Below, piece by piece: positions 14,749-15,000 of a stretch of DNA of 15,000 bases (the stretch's first letter is position 1; each line of letters starts with the position of its first letter). The stretch spans positions 6,285,509 to 6,300,508 of the forward strand of contig OZ026547.1 in the NCBI GenBank assembly GCA_964020155.1. The letters are read 5' to 3'. A program made the position numbers and the translations under genes. Below the pieces are notes generated by a model. The model saw only the letters and a program-made list of their open reading frames with translations, had not been told where the DNA came from and searched no databases. The stretch comes from Chondrilla cf. caribensis (lineage: Eukaryota > Porifera > Demospongiae > Chondrillida > Chondrillidae).

Positions 14749-15000
14749 ACTAGCCTTGACAGAGGTTGTAACAGTTTGGGATACAATTCGCACTATCGTA
14801 CATATCTCCAGCAGCCTCATGCTGCCTCAATTGCCAATCAAGCGGAATCTTACAAGGAACATCTCTACCATGAACTGACCCGCACCCACCATTTAGTTCC
14901 TATTGTATGTGCCATGTAAATAGACTATGGCTAACAGTTCCCCAAGGCCACATTAAATAAGAATACCTGTTACCTGATTGGAGTGGAAACATTTGGAGTT
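14749..15000 (+). pseudogene. Decayed C-terminal tail of a retrotransposon reverse-transcriptase protein
   Basis: On the plus strand, the frame reads YRTYLQ, then AASIANQAESYKEHLYHELT, THHLVPI and a stop at 14917-14919. After a gap of about 70 nt the same frame reads IGVETFGV at 14977-15000. The pattern (Ala-rich AE..K...Y..L....FVPI followed by VETFG) resembles the conserved tail after the RT domain in many invertebrate retroelement ORFs. The stop and the interruption between VPI and IGVETFGV show it is broken. The family assignment is from memory of the motif, not from a search. Confidence 0.5.

Noticed and set aside
1..15000. CRISPR array, tRNA or rRNA genes
   Set aside because: No regularly spaced short direct repeats with unique spacers and no cloverleaf or rRNA-like sequence were seen; the tandem repeats present are satellite-like or coding collagen repeats.

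Overview
The window looks like nuclear DNA of an invertebrate animal. It is AT-rich, its coding sequence is split into short exons with GT-AG introns (some only about 70-80 nt), and it carries many small inverted-repeat and dispersed elements. The main locus encodes collagen-like Gly-X-Y exons followed by several scavenger receptor cysteine-rich (SRCR) domains. SRCR families of this kind are greatly expanded in sponges and some other marine invertebrates. Together with the tiny introns, a sponge (for example a demosponge) is my best guess, but the sequence alone does not prove it.

Left end (1-1250): two genes appear to diverge from a shared region of about 400-650 bp. On the minus strand, 277 to 1 is the first coding exon of a secreted DOMON-domain protein (signal peptide plus a dopamine beta-hydroxylase/MOXD-like DOMON start), cut by the window edge. 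On the plus strand, two exons that agree in phase (933-1025 and 1094-1248) form the 3' end of a small gene I do not recognise. Positions 1250-4020 hold no convincing gene: a three-copy satellite of about 197 bp (1661-2250), microsatellites, and an inverted-repeat element of about 860 bp (3045-3907).

Main locus (about 14621 down to 4027, minus strand): collagen exons A (14621-14443), B (13089-12871), C (12224-12069, damaged) and D (10402-9941) are followed by three SRCR exons (9862-9551, 5357-5049, 4529-4221) and possibly a tiny terminal exon (4049-4027). Every intact exon is symmetric, phase 1 at both ends, so exons can be duplicated or skipped without breaking the frame, and the locus shows exactly that. 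Collagen exons B, C and D share flanking intron sequence. SRCR1 and SRCR2 lie in an 828-bp-period tandem duplication. Exon D contains 27-, 36- and 81-bp internal repeats. The order collagen then SRCR resembles MARCO/SCARA-type membrane scavenger receptors, but with at least three SRCR domains instead of one. The N-terminus, and any transmembrane segment, lies outside the window.

Introns: the 4.2-kb intron between SRCR3 and SRCR2 contains a TIR-bounded element of about 2.1 kb (5639-7766) with further inverted-repeat structures inside it, and a cluster of palindromes at 8717-9449 ending in a very strong 44-bp-arm hairpin. Two dispersed repeat families, called R1 (with a conserved terminal palindrome) and R2, recur through the introns. 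At the right end (14749-15000, plus strand) lies a decayed fragment that looks like the C-terminal tail of a retrotransposon reverse-transcriptase protein.
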